From: Clytia hemisphaerica
Lineage: Eukaryota > Cnidaria > Hydrozoa > Leptothecata > Clytiidae
Reading direction: 5' to 3'
DNA length: 64,000 bases
Assembly (NCBI GenBank): GCA_902728285.1
Contig: CACVBU010000970.1
Coordinates: forward strand, 728,741 to 792,740
In this document: piece after piece, positions 39,914-51,664 of the stretch
How positions within the stretch are numbered: position 1 is the first letter of the stretch
Layout of the letters: each line of letters opens with the position of its first letter
The notes under the pieces: model-generated
What the model was told of the DNA's origin: nothing
The model's input: only the letters and a program-made list of their open reading frames with translations
The model's database searches: none
Made by a program: the position numbers and the translations under genes

Positions 39914-40221
39914 TTAGATGGATAATTAGATGGTTTGTACTATTTGGCATGTGGGATCCTTTTATTGTCCTGAGCAAAATCTAAAAATATTTTTGCCTAA
40001 CTATTTTCCAAAGTCGAGATATTTAAGTTACAAATTTTTGGCTTTTAGGATGAAAACAATAGAACTTCAACGTAAGAACCGTGTAAGATCCCATTTTAAA
40101 AATTTCAAATTTTAATATCTCGATTTTGGAAAATTGTTACACAAAAATACTTTGAGGTTTTACTAAGGACTGTAGAAGGTTTCTGTAATCTAAATATCTC
40201 AAACATCTGATTATCCCTTTA
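39914..40221. mobile_element. AAAGGGATAATTAGATGG MITE, copy b
   Basis: Near-complete palindrome of about 300 bp: GGATAATTAGATGGTTTG at the left, CAAACATCTGATTATCCC at the right, TA at both edges. The ORF 39930-40115 is read-through. Confidence 0.75.
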
Positions 40222-40438
40222 ACTGTAGTGGTCATCACAGGAAGCACGTAAGCTGATATGACCTTTCTTAAATGTTATTCTTTAAAGTAGTTAGTTGAAA
40301 GATTGCTTGTAAATATTATTGTGTCTTATTTAAATATTACGCACACTAAACCATAAAATTATGAAAATTAAATGATTTTAAATATTTTTAAACTGATTGC
40401 AATTATTATTGATTTTTTATACATTTCTTTGACGGAGG

Positions 40439-40698
40439 TTGTCTGCACACAAACCCCACTATCTACGGCTAATTTCAACATTCTTTACCGTAGAGAGTCT
40501 GTCGTCATTGTCTTTTCTCATTTGAGATTTTTCAAAACGACCGCTGCGATGGAGTGTTTATGAGAGAGAGGAGACGACAAGAGAAGTGTTGTTATTTATA
40601 AATCATACTTCATCGCAGAGGTCTCCGTACGGGAATTTTTTTATTAAACAGACAATGCACACAGAGTGTACTACGAAGCGATAAACCGTGAGATACAC
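40439..40698. repeat. Dispersed repeat A, copy 2
   Basis: Partner of 5918-6175, same orientation and nearly full length. Conserved parts include TGTCATTGTCTTTTCTCATT, the TATA-like box and CTCCGTACGGGAATTTTTTT. Flanks differ. Confidence 0.75.
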
Positions 40699-41175
40699 TC
40701 TGGTATAGAATATGACGGAGTAGGTTTTAGATTAGTTCTCTGCTTTGACTTCGTGTAATTTTCACATGTTTCAGTGTCATGAAAAAAAAAGAATAGCCTT
40801 TTTAACTAATTGGTAATATTCCACTCTTAAATAAATTTTCAACAAGCACAAAATCAGAATTTAGGTTAATCACTTGAGAATTTTGGTTTAAGATTTTATT
40901 GAAAACAATTTGAACTTGAATTTGTTTAAACTTTTCTGAATCTTTCCCTAGTGAGGGAAATTTGACTGAAAACTTTTTTAACAAAATATTTCCTGTTATC
41001 TTTTATATTCATTTATATTTATTGTACAGAATATATTACCAAGTCTTAGTTCAAAATATTGTTGTTCAATTTTTATTATTTTGGGATAAATTTTTATTTT
41101 GTTGTATACTTTTACTTTGCTTTGTTAGAAGATGTATGAAACACATTTTAATATATTGATATTTATAATTTTCTA

Positions 41176-41453
41176 CTCCAATTAGATAACTTTTCGTGAG
41201 AGCCAAAAAATTGCGAAGTTTTTCTAGATTTATTTTTGCAAATCAGCGTTTTCAAACATTTCGTGTGGATTTAATTTCGCGGAACAGCAAAAAAGTCAGG
41301 TGGTCATAGCCCTGAAAACGCAAATTTCTGTCGCAAATTTTCTAGCTAAAAATAAGATCTTGAAAATTTAGCGTGAATTCAATTTAGCGAATCAGCAATC
41401 TCACGCAATTTCACGAAAAAGGCTAACATTCGCGAAAATTAATCCGATTAAAG
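41176..41453. mobile_element. TTCGCGAA-word MITE, TA-flanked
   Basis: Right end TTCGCGAAAATTAATCCGAT then TAAAG|TA; left end TA|CTCCAATTAGATAACTTTTC. Words of the type TTTCGCGAA / TTTAGCGAATCAGCA recur. Same family as 50963-51293 and 51857-52214. Confidence 0.6.
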
Positions 41454-41479
41454 TATTTCGATTTCCTCAAAACTCTCTC

Positions 41480-42004
41480 TTGTCACAGAATTGTAAGACC
41501 TCCCCATTGGAAAAACAATGCTTTTCAAGAGAAATACCCTGAAATTTCATCATTCTTTAAAAGCCATCTCATCATATCTTCTAAGGGAAAAGCCACAATA
41601 AACTTTCATCCCCACTAAGGGAAAAGCCACACTAAACTCTCATCCCCACTAGGGAAAAGCCACACTAAACTCTCATCCCCAACTTTAATCCCCACTAGGG
41701 AAATTTCTAAATATGGGTTTTAAAACGATTCTTACGTTGAAATCCTATTGTTTTCATCCTTAAAACCAAAAATTTGTTATGACTTAAATATCTCGACTTT
41801 AGAAAATAGTTAGGCAAAAATATTTTGAGATTTTGCTCAGGACAATAGAAAGATCCCGCATACCAAATATTATAAACCATCTTATTATCCCTTTAGAATA
41901 TCACCCCTAAAAATAGAGGATTTACATTCCGATAGGGATTTAACTTATCCATTTTATCCCCGCTGGTGAAAAATTATCACCGGGTTACTGAGACAGGGGT
42001 GTGA
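41480..42004. mobile_element. TCTCACAG-family element with internal tandem repeats
   Basis: Left CTCTTGTCACAGAATTG, right CCGGGTTACTGAGACAGGGG. It contains three to four tandem units of about 33 bp (41600-41700, TCCCCACTAGGGAAAAGCCA) and a nested, left-truncated copy of the AAAGGGATAAT MITE (about 41705-41895). Confidence 0.6.
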
Positions 42005-43778
42005 TTCAAATTGTGGGGGATTCGGAAGAGCCAATAAATTCGAACTCCTTTCATACAAAAACGGTATGAATCGAGCTTCTAAAATTTTCTTCTACTAAAA
42101 GTCTCTTTGTAGAGAAGTCTATAGCCTTATTGCCGAATTTTTGGTAAGGCGTGTTGCAGTGTTTATACCTTGAAAATTTGTTTTTCTTGGCTAAAAGTTA
42201 AGACAACTTTGAGCTCGTCCAACTCGATAATAATGCAGTACTCAGCATCATGATTTTTCCTTAATCCTTCAAACCCAGCAGGCGTGTAAACACCACACGC
42301 TCTGAATTTGTCAATATACCGAGTCCCAGACTTATGGCTATAACTCCTTATCACTTGATTTAAAAGGGCATCAACCAAATGATTTTAAGAAGAATATAAA
42401 AATACCTTTTCAATGGTACCAAAACCATTGTCTAACTCTCAAGTTACAGGCTTTTATGCAAGTATGAAATTTTGACTTTAAAAAAAACAGTTGGAAATTT
42501 TCACATTTTTCAAAAATGTTGCACGTTGGAAAGGTTTAAAGAACTTATATAATTGCATACAATCAAGGTCATAATATTTGAGAAAAAAGGGAAATACACC
42601 GGGAAGGTTTTGAACCACAATCAATTTGTAAGTGCTCTAAAGTAGGTTGGAAGGGTAGAGTTTTAACTCTGAGTTTTAACATGAGACTTAAGACCAAAAG
42701 TTCAAAAATAGTCCAGTAAGACTCAGAATATAGCCTGGAAGTCTGCCAACCCGTCCCAAATTGAAATATTCGATTAAATCAAAGAGATAGCCCAAAATGG
42801 ACTTTCTCGCCGGAACTTTAAATCTTGAAAAACGTTAAAATAACCAAAATTCTCAAAATATTATGACCTTTATTGTAGCATTTGAGAGTGTTTAAGTGAC
42901 GCAGATGATGTCTAGACAATAAACCCTTACAGAAGTCAGTAGAGAGAAGTAACAGTTTGACAGCCTATGACAAGCAGCGCAGGTTTCGACACCTGAGTCT
43001 GCTGTTAGATTTTCCAGTTTGAATCGTTTTGTCTGATAAAGGATTAATTTATAGTATTTAATTTCATGATAAAAACATTTTCTTATGGGTTTTATTAAAA
43101 AGTAGGAAAAAAAGATGACATTAGTAGATAAAAGAAATTCATAAGGTTTACTCCACACTCAGCATATTCTGTAATAGATTTAGACGATGTATTTATCATC
43201 AAAAGAAGAATACCAAAATTCCTTATAAGGAGTAACAACTAGGTCACAGTGTAACACACTGAGGCGACCGCGGTTAAATCTTATGAAATTTATGAATTTG
43301 TACAGTCGGGTCGAAAGACTATGGAGTATATTGTACTTTTTCCTTTAAAACTGTTTTATCTCCGTAATACTTTGCAAATACAGAAATCTAAGGAAGATAA
43401 TTACTTTTTCCGAGCGAGTGTTATTCAGAGACTTCAAAGATAGAGAAACGAGATTGTTGATTTCGTCAGCTTTCCATGACTTTAGAGAACGGATTACCGC
43501 GCGCAAAGATGCGAGATTTTTCACCATACAAACGTCTCTGAATACACCGCTCCGCGGTCGATAAAGAAAAAAACCTCCATCGTAGATATTAATACTATTT
43601 TTTAAGCCTCTGTAATATCCAAAGAAAAATCTATAATTGCTGAGGAATAAAAGACCGCACCCAACACTGCATGCCTCAGAAGATAACATTTTTATACTTC
43701 ATTTTATACACTGCTACTGGACGTTTAGTATCTCTGTTAAAACTTAAATTTTGCGGGAGTAGCTCGTTCGAAACAGTT
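42005..43778. other. No gene seen
   Basis: Upstream flank of the methyltransferase gene. ORFs at 42163-42378, 42892-43158 and 43345-43689 (minus) match no family and lack splice context. The gene's promoter should lie in the last part, but I see no clear TATA box. Confidence 0.4.
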
Positions 43779-46700
43779 ATGACGGTACATAATGTATACC
43801 CTCCTTTAGACGAAGATAATTACACAGAGACGTTCGAAACGTTTATCGCTTGTTCAACAGAGTATGACGAGATACCTTTACTTGCAAAACCGCTCAGGCA
43901 TTTTAAGGCATGTCCAAATTTTCTGTAATTTTTAAACACCAATAGCACTCGCCAAGAGGTGTTCATTCATACCTTTTTGGAAGCGTATTAGGGTGTAGAA
44001 TATGAAAAGTGCTGTTCAATAATTGTTTTGCTTGCCTAAGTAAAGATATATGAATAAATATTGCAAAAAATGTAAAAATGCTGACGTCAGCAAAATTTAT
44101 TTTTTGAATAACTTTTGATTGGCTTAACTTTAGATGCTGAAATTTTAAACGAAGTAGGACATTATGAATAGGCACATTTTAAATCAAAAAATATTTTGAA
44201 ATTTTGCTGACGTCAGCATATTTTTGCAAAAGTGCGTTTTTTACTTATTTCTGCTGACGTCATCAAATTTCTAAAAAAAATTTTGATCCAAAATGTGCTT
44301 TTCAATATTCTCTTGCATTATGCAAAATTTCAGCATCTAAAATTAAGCCAATCAAAAGTTATTTAAAAAATAAGTTTTGCTGACGTCAGCATTTTTACAT
44401 TTTTTGCATTATTTATCCATATATCTTTATTTAGGCAAATAAAACAATTATCGAACAGCACTTTTCATATTCTACACCCTAATACGCTTCCAAAAAGCTA
44501 TGAATGAACACCTCTTGGCGAGCGCTATTGGTGTTTAAAAATTACGGAAAATTTGGTCATGCCTTAAAATGCCTGAGCGGTGATTGAAAACTTTAAAGGC
44601 AATCCTGTTAAGATGCTGAGTATTGGTGCTGGCACTGGATGCATTGAAACTGGATTCATCAACGATTTAGGTGAATAGGATTTTTACATGCTGAAGTTTT
44701 ATGCTAAGTTTTGTTCTATTTACCGGCAACATGTGCGATGTATTGGGCTTTTCCAAAAATAGTCCGTGCACCCCCTGTTGAGGATATCAGATATCCAGGG
44801 GGTTAACGATTTCTGTTTAAAAGTGGATATCCAGGGGGTTTAATATCTGAAAGGAAGCGGATATCCAGGAGTAAAGCGTCTTTTCAAGTAAAAAATACGA
44901 TATTCATGGATAAGCATAAGTGGGTAAGCATTTTTATGAGAGAGGATATCCAGGGGTTGACGGGTTGAGCATATTTTTAAGAGTTGATATCCAGGGGGTC
45001 TTTACTAATAAAGTAGGATATCCAGGGGGTCCTATACTTCGAAAAATCAATATCCTCAACAACGGGGGAAATTTCTTTCTGGAAAAACCTATTGCATAAT
45101 ACAGTTGATTTTACTATTTAAATATTTCCTTTGAGAAGGAAATATTTGTTAAAACGGTAATTTTTCTTCTCCTTCTTCAAGTCTAACGCTCGGTTTTGGT
45201 CAATTTCGTGAGTTTGTACATGAGTCTCTTTTTAAATCAAGCTCCGGCGGTAAAAACAGTACGATGTTCTTTTTTTCGAGGCGGAAGACGTCATTTCTTC
45301 GAAAAACGTCTATGGTAAATATCCGTACGGCGCTCTATTCTCCTTGTCGATCGGGCAACGTCGGCCGTTTCAGAAGCGTATTGTTGATCGGACCATACTG
45401 CTTTGTTTCTAACTGTCAAACCAAAGATGGCAGAAAATAGACAACACATTTTGCTCTTTCGCTACTTTTCTTTGCTTTGGTTTTTATGCTTTGATGAGTT
45501 GAATTGGATCATGATTTTTGAAAGATTGTCACAAGGAATGGTCGATAGTGAACTTTTCTTAATATTTCTTTCTGGATTTGATGTTTCGTTCAAATTCTGT
45601 TGGTTTGGAATGAGCTGGAATGAGAGATGATGTAATCTCTTGGTCTTGGAAAAACAGGACATTTTATTAACTTTCACAACAAACTAACTTCAATTTTGTT
45701 TGTATATTTACATAAATAGTACGAAGGCAAGTGACTGTGAATAAATCTGACCATTTTATACCTGAAAAATTACACTATTGCAATATGAAAAAAGTTTGCA
45801 CCCAACGAATGCAGCAAATGCGCCGGCAATGCAATGCAACATGGGAATGGTTGATGAACTGATTTTTAGCTAAAAATTTAAACATGGAGCAAATCTGACT
45901 GGTTAATGATTGAATTTTGGTTTTTTAATCTGCAACAATGAATTAAACTGCTGTAGTGACAGTTAGTGAAAACTCGTTGTAGTTATAAGTTTCAAATTTT
46001 AAAGCTGATAACCGGATCCGGAACACCACGGCCCCAATATGAAGAATGTTATGTTATACTTCTTAAAAGGTTTATTGCATTGAATATGGATGTAAATAAT
46101 TTGAAATCACCTCACATATTATTAAAATTTTTCTTGAACTTGGAGATTTTCTTCCCCGCGTGCAACGTGTGTTTTAAACGTGGAAACATTTGTCGTGAAT
46201 TTGGAGATTTTCTTACCATCAACTGCTCCAACTTGGACTATCTGACAAAACATGGGACGGCAATTTGGCCACCATTTCACCGGACCTCCAAAGTCATTTG
46301 ATTTGAGTTAATGAACGGCGTATTAAAAAAATGGCAAAACGATGGAGCGTTTGACATCACTCGCGCGGCAAGTTACACACACGTTATTTGTTAATCCCAT
46401 CGGGCGATAGGCGGTTAGGCGGCAGGTGTTCTCTAATTGGGCTCTTCCAGAAAAAATCCGTTCATGGAGGGTGGTGGATGAATTGTCCAGGGGTATTGAA
46501 AAAATACCAAAAAATTGCAATGTCCAGGGGGTAAATTCCAATGTCCAGGGGTAATTTTTTGTGTCCAAGGGGTTGATTTGATGTTTGTCCAGGGGTATAA
46601 CCCGTGTCCAGGGGGTTAAAAATCTAAATGTCCAGGGGTAATTCATGAAAAAAATAATATATCCTCCACCCCCCCCCCATGAACAGATTTTTTCTGGAAG

Positions 46701-49700
46701 AGCCCATTCTCCGATCGGCACTATCAGTGAAAGTTATCGTTACATGTTACGAAAGGAAGTATGATTGATAGATAGGCTTGGTGGAGTTATCAAAACAAAT
46801 TTGTTGTCAAAGAGATTTAACAAGTTAGTGAAAATACAGACCAGATATCAAACAGTCCCATGTTTCGACCGATCGTCCCAAGTTAAAGCAGTTGATGGTA
46901 TGTACATTTAAAACGTGGAAACTTTTGTGATAAATTTGGAGATTTTCTTACACGTGCATTCAAAACATGGAAAACTTTTGTCGTGAGCTTGACATTTTCT
47001 TCCACATGCATTTAAAAAATGAAGAAAACTCAAGTGATTTCCTGGCATGACAATTTATTTTATTTTCTGACATTTTTTTGGAAATTTGGAAATTTTGATT
47101 GTTTCCAAGTATGTGACATTTTTTGCTCTTGCAGCATGCTTTTAGAAATCATAAAATGGCCTCTATTTGGGGAATTTATTCCTATCGCCATTCTTTCAGA
47201 TTATGAAATGTTTCCCAGTATGAGATTTTTTTTTTTTTTTTTTTTTTTTGCATTCTGTCGGAAAATATCAAATTGTTTCCTGTTTTTTTGAAAGATTTTT
47301 TACTTTTTAGCACGTACATTATTTCAAAAAACTCCAAAAGTTACTTTAAATTTTTACATTTTTTACAATATTTTATATATGAAAGTATAATGCAAAATAT
47401 TTCATCTCATTGTTAAAATTTTCTTTGGTTTTCTTACTGTGGAATATTCTCCTTTTTGTTATTCTTTCATTTTAAATATTTGCCCTTTTTGGCTACATAA
47501 TATTTCTGGAAATCCTGGGAAATCAGCGCTTAAAATACTGTAATAATTATATATAATCAGGTCTTTTGATGTGTTCAACAACACTCTACTGGCGGTGCGA
47601 CGCCGGGTGACCGCTAGTATAATACTAAAATCCATTTAAAGTCCACCTAACGAAAATTAAAGTTCTAGCCAATTTGATTACTGTATGTTGTTCTCAGTCG
47701 GGTTCAGCTTGGATATATTTCGTGGTCCGTAGCTTTGAACCTACAGTCATCTTATGAATAATCCTGTAAACTGGCAATAACATAAATGGAATTTTGAAAT
47801 TATTAGGGACTTGTTGCTTGATGTTGTCTGAGATTTAAAGCACTTTGAAATCTTTTGAGGACATCAATTATTATTTTAACATTTGTAAAGGAAATATTTA
47901 TCCGCATCTTTGCGGCTCTTGTTTTAGTTCTCAAGTGAGTTACGGCATGTCCAAGGTAAAAGTGAACCAGTTCCACTCACTTTCAAAATGTCAAACATAG
48001 CTGGAAAGAAGCGCCTTGTGATGTAGATCAACGTGATAGGTGTTAGAAAAATTTAACTTGAGGCTATAAGAAGTTATAGCCTAAAAACCTGTATTATGAC
48101 GTCATAAACATTACATAACATTACGTCATAAAACTAAAAATTTGAATATCTCGTGAACTAATAGTCATATAAACATCAAATTTTGACCACAAATAGATAC
48201 TGATGTAAGAAAGTTTTTGAGTTAAAAGTCTTTTGAAAAAAATGATGACGTCATTTTTTATAGCCAACAATCGAAAATGGCTTAAAAATGCTGACGTCAT
48301 CATTTTTCAGGAGATTTTGAAAATTTTACTTCTAGAGAATTACGATATATTTGTTCTGTCAAAATTTCATATTGATATCATTAATAGTTTATGAGTTATT
48401 TAAACTTTAAGTTTCGTGACGTAATGTTACGTAATGTTTATGACGTCATAATACAGGTTTTTGGGCTATAACTTCTTATAGCCTCAAGTTAAATTTTTCT
48501 AACACCCATCACGTTGATCCACATCATATGGCGCTTCTTTCCAGCTATGTTTGACATTTTGAAAGTGAGTGGAACTGGTTCACTTTTTCTTTGGACATGC
48601 TGTAACTCACTTGAGTTTTAGCCTCATTTTGCCTTGTCCCAAGGCCCCAAAAAATAGTTAAGGGCTATTTAGACTACGCAATATATTGACGAACAATATT
48701 CGACAATATGGTTTGCGGACCGTAATGTACGAAGTAAACAACTGGTACTCTATTATAAAAAGGAATTTTCTTTCTGTAAACAATCCCCCTTTATTGTTGG
48801 AATATTGCAAATCGAGCTGACAATATATTGCGGACACCTTTTCAATATATTGCCGACATTCAGCAATATATCATCAATATATTGTCTGACAATATATTGT
48901 GTAGTGTATGTAGCCCTTTAAGGCACTTAAAAAACTACTTGCGGTTTCTTAAAATTTTGCTGGGCAAATTCCCTTTTGTGCAAAATATTATGGGCAACAT
49001 TGTAGGTTCGAGGCCACTTTGTATACACCCCCTTCTCACAGACTAGGTAGGATTTTTTCAGCCAGTGGGGATAAAAATAACGGACTGATTTTCCAGTGGG
49101 AAAGGGTCCCAGAGTGGATCTGTGAGAAAGGGGTGTTTGTATGTTCATTTTTTATGTTCAGGTTTGAAGCTTTCTTTCTACTACGCTATCGAACCAACAG
49201 CCGGGCATCGCTTGGAGCTCAAAAAATCCATCCAAACATGGGGCAACATCCCTCACGTTGTGGACTCTTGTTTCTTCACACCAGAGTTTGAAACAGAACA
49301 TCGTTTTGATTTTGTTATGATGTCACACTCTTTGTATTGTATGAAAGAATGGAAAAATATTTTAGGTCGAATACACACATTACTTGCTCCTGGTGGTAAG
49401 GTAAGATAATATTTGAGAATTCATTTCTTATTCTTCTTAAAGGTTTTAGTCTTCATATCGGACACATGTTTTATATCAGGCCGGTGTCTCCTATTGATAT
49501 TTTGTACACCCCTGTCTCACAGCTCCGGTGAAACTTTTTCCTACAGCGGGGATAAAGTTTCTATTTATTGGAGATTCATCCAGTGGGGATGGTTTCGGAG
49601 TGCAATTCTAATAGTGCTCCGCAACGCATACGTCATAATTATTACTTTACACTTTTTTTGACATTTGTACGAGTTGCAATCCCACAAATCAATGCGGCTC

Positions 49701-51546
49701 AATTAAAAATACGTGCAAGTTGTTTTATATCTTTTGTCAAATGATGCAATTAACGTGCAAAAGAAATTAACGCAAAGGTTGATGGGATTGGAACTCGTAC
49801 AAACACATCGAGAGTAATGATTATGTCAAAAATAAAATCTATGACTGAATCGCAGACCTCTATAGATATACTTCCTATAAGAAACTTTTTTTGCTAGAGG
49901 ATGAGCAGAAGCCTAAATTTCTAAACAATAAATTCCGAATAGGGATGAAATTAAATTAAATTTCTCAGTGGGGCTGAAATTCTAGGGTACGGGGACGAAT
50001 TTTTTGTCAAATTTTCCAGTGGAGCTGGGGCCAGAGGGATTATTGTGCTGAATAAACAAAAAAATGTTTTCTGTTCTGACCAATCTTGCTCCACATATGT
50101 TATGTCAATTCAATATGAAAAAGCTTGAAATTCAAAATTGGTCCTCACTCAGCAGCTTTGGAGCCCCTTCATTTTCATCTTATTTCCGTCTCTTAGTTTA
50201 TACTGTTCATCCAAGCTGCCAATGTTCAATCTATGGAGATAATGTATCAATATGCGACGATAAATCCACCTCCCATACAAGACCATACTATATCAGCAAA
50301 AACTGTTTCAAAGGAACTCGAAAAAAGAGGAATCACTTTTAGGTTAGTAAAATTGTGATAAAGTCGGCCACTTTTTAACCTACTTGACTCATGCCAAGGA
50401 TTAATGCACCATTGCAATGTCTTCCACGGACCCAACAGCTGATTGGTTGAAAGTGACGTATTGGCTGATTTACGTCAATTATAACCAATCAGCTATTGGG
50501 TCCGTGATGTAATGTCATACATTGCAATGGTGTATATCATGAATAAAAGAAAGATTCGAATTATGGAGAAGTTTTTTTGTGATTTTCCAGCTGAAGAGAG
50601 ATTCGAGTAATAGAGGTTCAAATTAAGTGCCCAGCTGGCACACAACATTGTTTCGACGTTTTCCTAACGTTATATGGACGTTATGAACGTTAAAAAAACG
50701 TCGAAACAACGTTGTGTGCCAGCTGGGTGAGTTGACTGTAGTTTTTTTTTGCGATACTGAAAAGGGCGGGCGCCCCAACAAAGAAGGCGATTCTTTAGAA
50801 AATACAACGCCGTGAGGTATGTTTTTTTGCGCCCTGTAAGAAAAAAAGAGCGAGAAAGGCAAAATGATTAAGTGTAAAAGCTAGTCTATCATGAAAAAGA
50901 ATTACCACTGATTCTAGGTTTGAGCTTGTAAAAAAATGCAAGATACTTAATTATACTTACTACTTTTAGGCGTACAAACTTTCGCGAATCAAGACGTAAA
51001 ATTTAGAATTTTCACATGAAAAAATGGCTTAGAGAGAAATACTTTTAGGATTGGCTTGAAACATTTGTCCTTTGACTTATTAGTCTTTTACCGGCTAAAA
51101 AGTGCCATAAAAATACATTTTACTCAAAGTTTGAAGTTTTACAGATTTTCTATTTTGTCAAGAATTTTTCGCGAGCATAAACTTTCGCGAATGGCCCTTC
51201 CTAGAATTTTTAAAGACATTTACTTTCGCGAAAAGGACCAAAATTTGTGAAAATCGCGAAACTTTCTGCTCGCGAAAGTTTGTACGCCTAAAGTATTTCC
51301 ATGCTATTTTTCTCATTTAGCATTTCGACTGGACCAAGCAAACTGGAGATAACGGATTTTTACGAAGGAAAAGAAGAGGGCAAAGCGACTCATGTTATTG
51401 ATTTTCTTCTACAAACAAAATACGTTAAAACCTCTGCAGAGATTCGACATGCAGTGAGAAATTATGTGATGGACAGATCAGATAAAAGTGAAGATGGCAA
51501 ATGGTGGTTTCGGCATCCAAATGCTATGTTCCTGATTGAAAAATGA
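43779..51546 (+). CDS. Histamine N-methyltransferase-like methyltransferase
   Basis: Exons 43779-43911 (end uncertain), 44578-44670, 49162-49400, 50197-50342 and 51321-51546 join in phase to about 278 aa (human HNMT is 292). SAM-binding motif I is MLSIGAGTG (exon 2); the acidic motif II follows as AIEPTAGH. Exon 3 continues with FDFVMMSHSLYCMKEW (compare the MIQMLYYVKD region of HNMT) and LLAPGGK. Exon 4 has ISAKTVSKELEKRGI, and exon 5 the KLEITDFYEGKEEGK...DFLLQT block and a terminal MFLIEK. HNMT transfers a methyl group from SAM to the imidazole of histamine in the cytosol; substrate here is inference, since family members in invertebrates are diverse. Intron 1 is essentially one TIR element (43893-44577) in what looks like former coding sequence; if it is not spliced the gene is broken. 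Introns 2 to 4 hold at least eight other MITEs. Confidence 0.82.
43893..44577. mobile_element. 685 bp long-TIR element at HNMT-like intron 1
   Basis: CTCAGGCATTTTAAGGCATG at the left and CATGCCTTAAAATGCCTGAG at the right begin TIRs of about 300 bp; the spacer is short. Perfect TGACGTCA palindromes occur at about 44082, 44207, 44251 and 44380. CG flanks both sides. Its terminus is related to that of 47930-48615 (both have GGCATGTCCAA at the same offset). Confidence 0.88.
44745..45091. mobile_element. Element with GGATATCCAGGGGG words
   Basis: GGGCTTTTCCAAAAA at the left and CTTTCTGGAAAAACC at the right are inverted, as are CCCCCTGTTGAGGATAT and ATATCCTCAACAACGGGGG. Seven GGATATCCAGGGG words, all in one orientation, fill the interior. 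Confidence 0.8.
45092..46134. other. Intronic, no further feature
   Basis: Part of the long intron 2. The ORFs 45403-45630 and 45462-45677 are not supported. Confidence 0.4.
46135..47015 (+). repeat. Degenerate repeat GTGGAAACTTTTGTCGTGA
   Basis: The block ACGTGGAAACWTTTGT, then GTGAATTTGGAGATTTTCTT, occurs near 46178, 46915 and 46970 with a diverged copy near 46140. A GGGC-terminus element (46439-46705) sits between copies. Confidence 0.6.
46439..46705. mobile_element. Element with TGTCCAGGGGTAA words
   Basis: Termini GGGCTCTTCCAGAAAAAATC and TTTTTTCTGGAAGAGCCC are inverted; CATGGAGGGTGG is mirrored by CCACCCC...CATG. Seven TGTCCAGGGG words, one slightly changed (TGTCCAAGGGG), are spaced about 20-35 bp. 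The minus ORF 46323-46721 is read-through of the words. Confidence 0.85.
47930..48615. mobile_element. 686 bp long-TIR element in HNMT-like intron 2
   Basis: Arms of about 250 bp run from CTCAAGTGAGTTACGGCATG to CATGCTGTAACTCACTTGAG. TT flanks both sides, consistent with a 2 bp duplication. The arms contain TGACGTCA palindromes (about 48097, 48245, 48291, 48440). Confidence 0.85.
48662..48917. mobile_element. piggyBac-like MITE with CAATATATTG words
   Basis: TTAA flanks the element (48658-48661 and 48918-48921). Ends GGGCTATTTAGACTACGC and GTAGTGTATGTAGCCC. The palindromic word CAATATATTG or a close variant is repeated at least six times, including inside both TIRs. Confidence 0.8.
49025..49135. 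mobile_element. 111 bp TCTCACAG-family MITE, intact
   Basis: ACACCCCCTTCTCACAG at the left and CTGTGAGAAAGGGGTG at the right, with TTTGTAT on both flanks (49018-49024, 49136-49142). It lies 26 bp before exon 3 of the HNMT-like gene, so its right half sits in the acceptor region. It is the best-defined copy of the family. Confidence 0.85.
49501..50045. mobile_element. TCTCACAG-family element inside dispersed repeat C
   Basis: Left terminus ACACCCCTGTCTCACAGCTCCGG-like (first 16 bases match the family). The insertion is defined by comparison with 37430-37680, which lacks it. The right end is degraded (GGGGCCAGAGGGATTATT). Interior CCAGTGGGG-type words recur. Confidence 0.6.
50395..50545. mobile_element. 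CCAATCAGCT hairpin MITE
   Basis: ACCATTGCAATGTCTTCCAC and GACCCAACAGCTGATTGGTT are mirrored by AACCAATCAGCTATTGGGTC and CATTGCAATGGTGTATATCA. A diverged relative lies at about 56330-56545. Confidence 0.75.
50627..50728. mobile_element. 102 bp AACGTT-word MITE
   Basis: CCCAGCTGGCACACAAC at the left and GTTGTGTGCCAGCTGGG at the right. The stem continues through TTTCGACGTT / AACGTCGAAA, and AACGTT words fill the middle. The whole element can fold on itself. Confidence 0.85.
50963..51293. mobile_element. TTCGCGAA-word MITE, TA-flanked
   Basis: TA|CTTTTAGGCGTACAAAC at the left and GTTTGTACGCCTAAAG|TA at the right. ACTTTCGCGAA or its complement occurs at least six times, including in both termini. 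It ends 27 bp before exon 5 of the HNMT-like gene, next to the branch/acceptor region. Confidence 0.85.
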
Positions 51547-51664
51547 ATATTAGTTTTGGGAAGATACCCCCAAGGAGTCATCCATATAGTTATTGAGGAG
51601 GGAGTTGAATAGTGTCATTTTTATTGTTTTCTGCGTACAAGAGGGAAGGCTTGTCAACTACTTA

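Noticed and set aside
44755..45060. GGATATCCAGGGGG repeats as a tandem satellite
   Set aside because: Words are separated by unique spacers of varying length and enclosed by inverted ends, so they belong to a transposable element.
46323..46721. 132-codon minus ORF rich in PLD/PWT repeats
   Set aside because: It translates the TGTCCAGGGG words of a transposable element.
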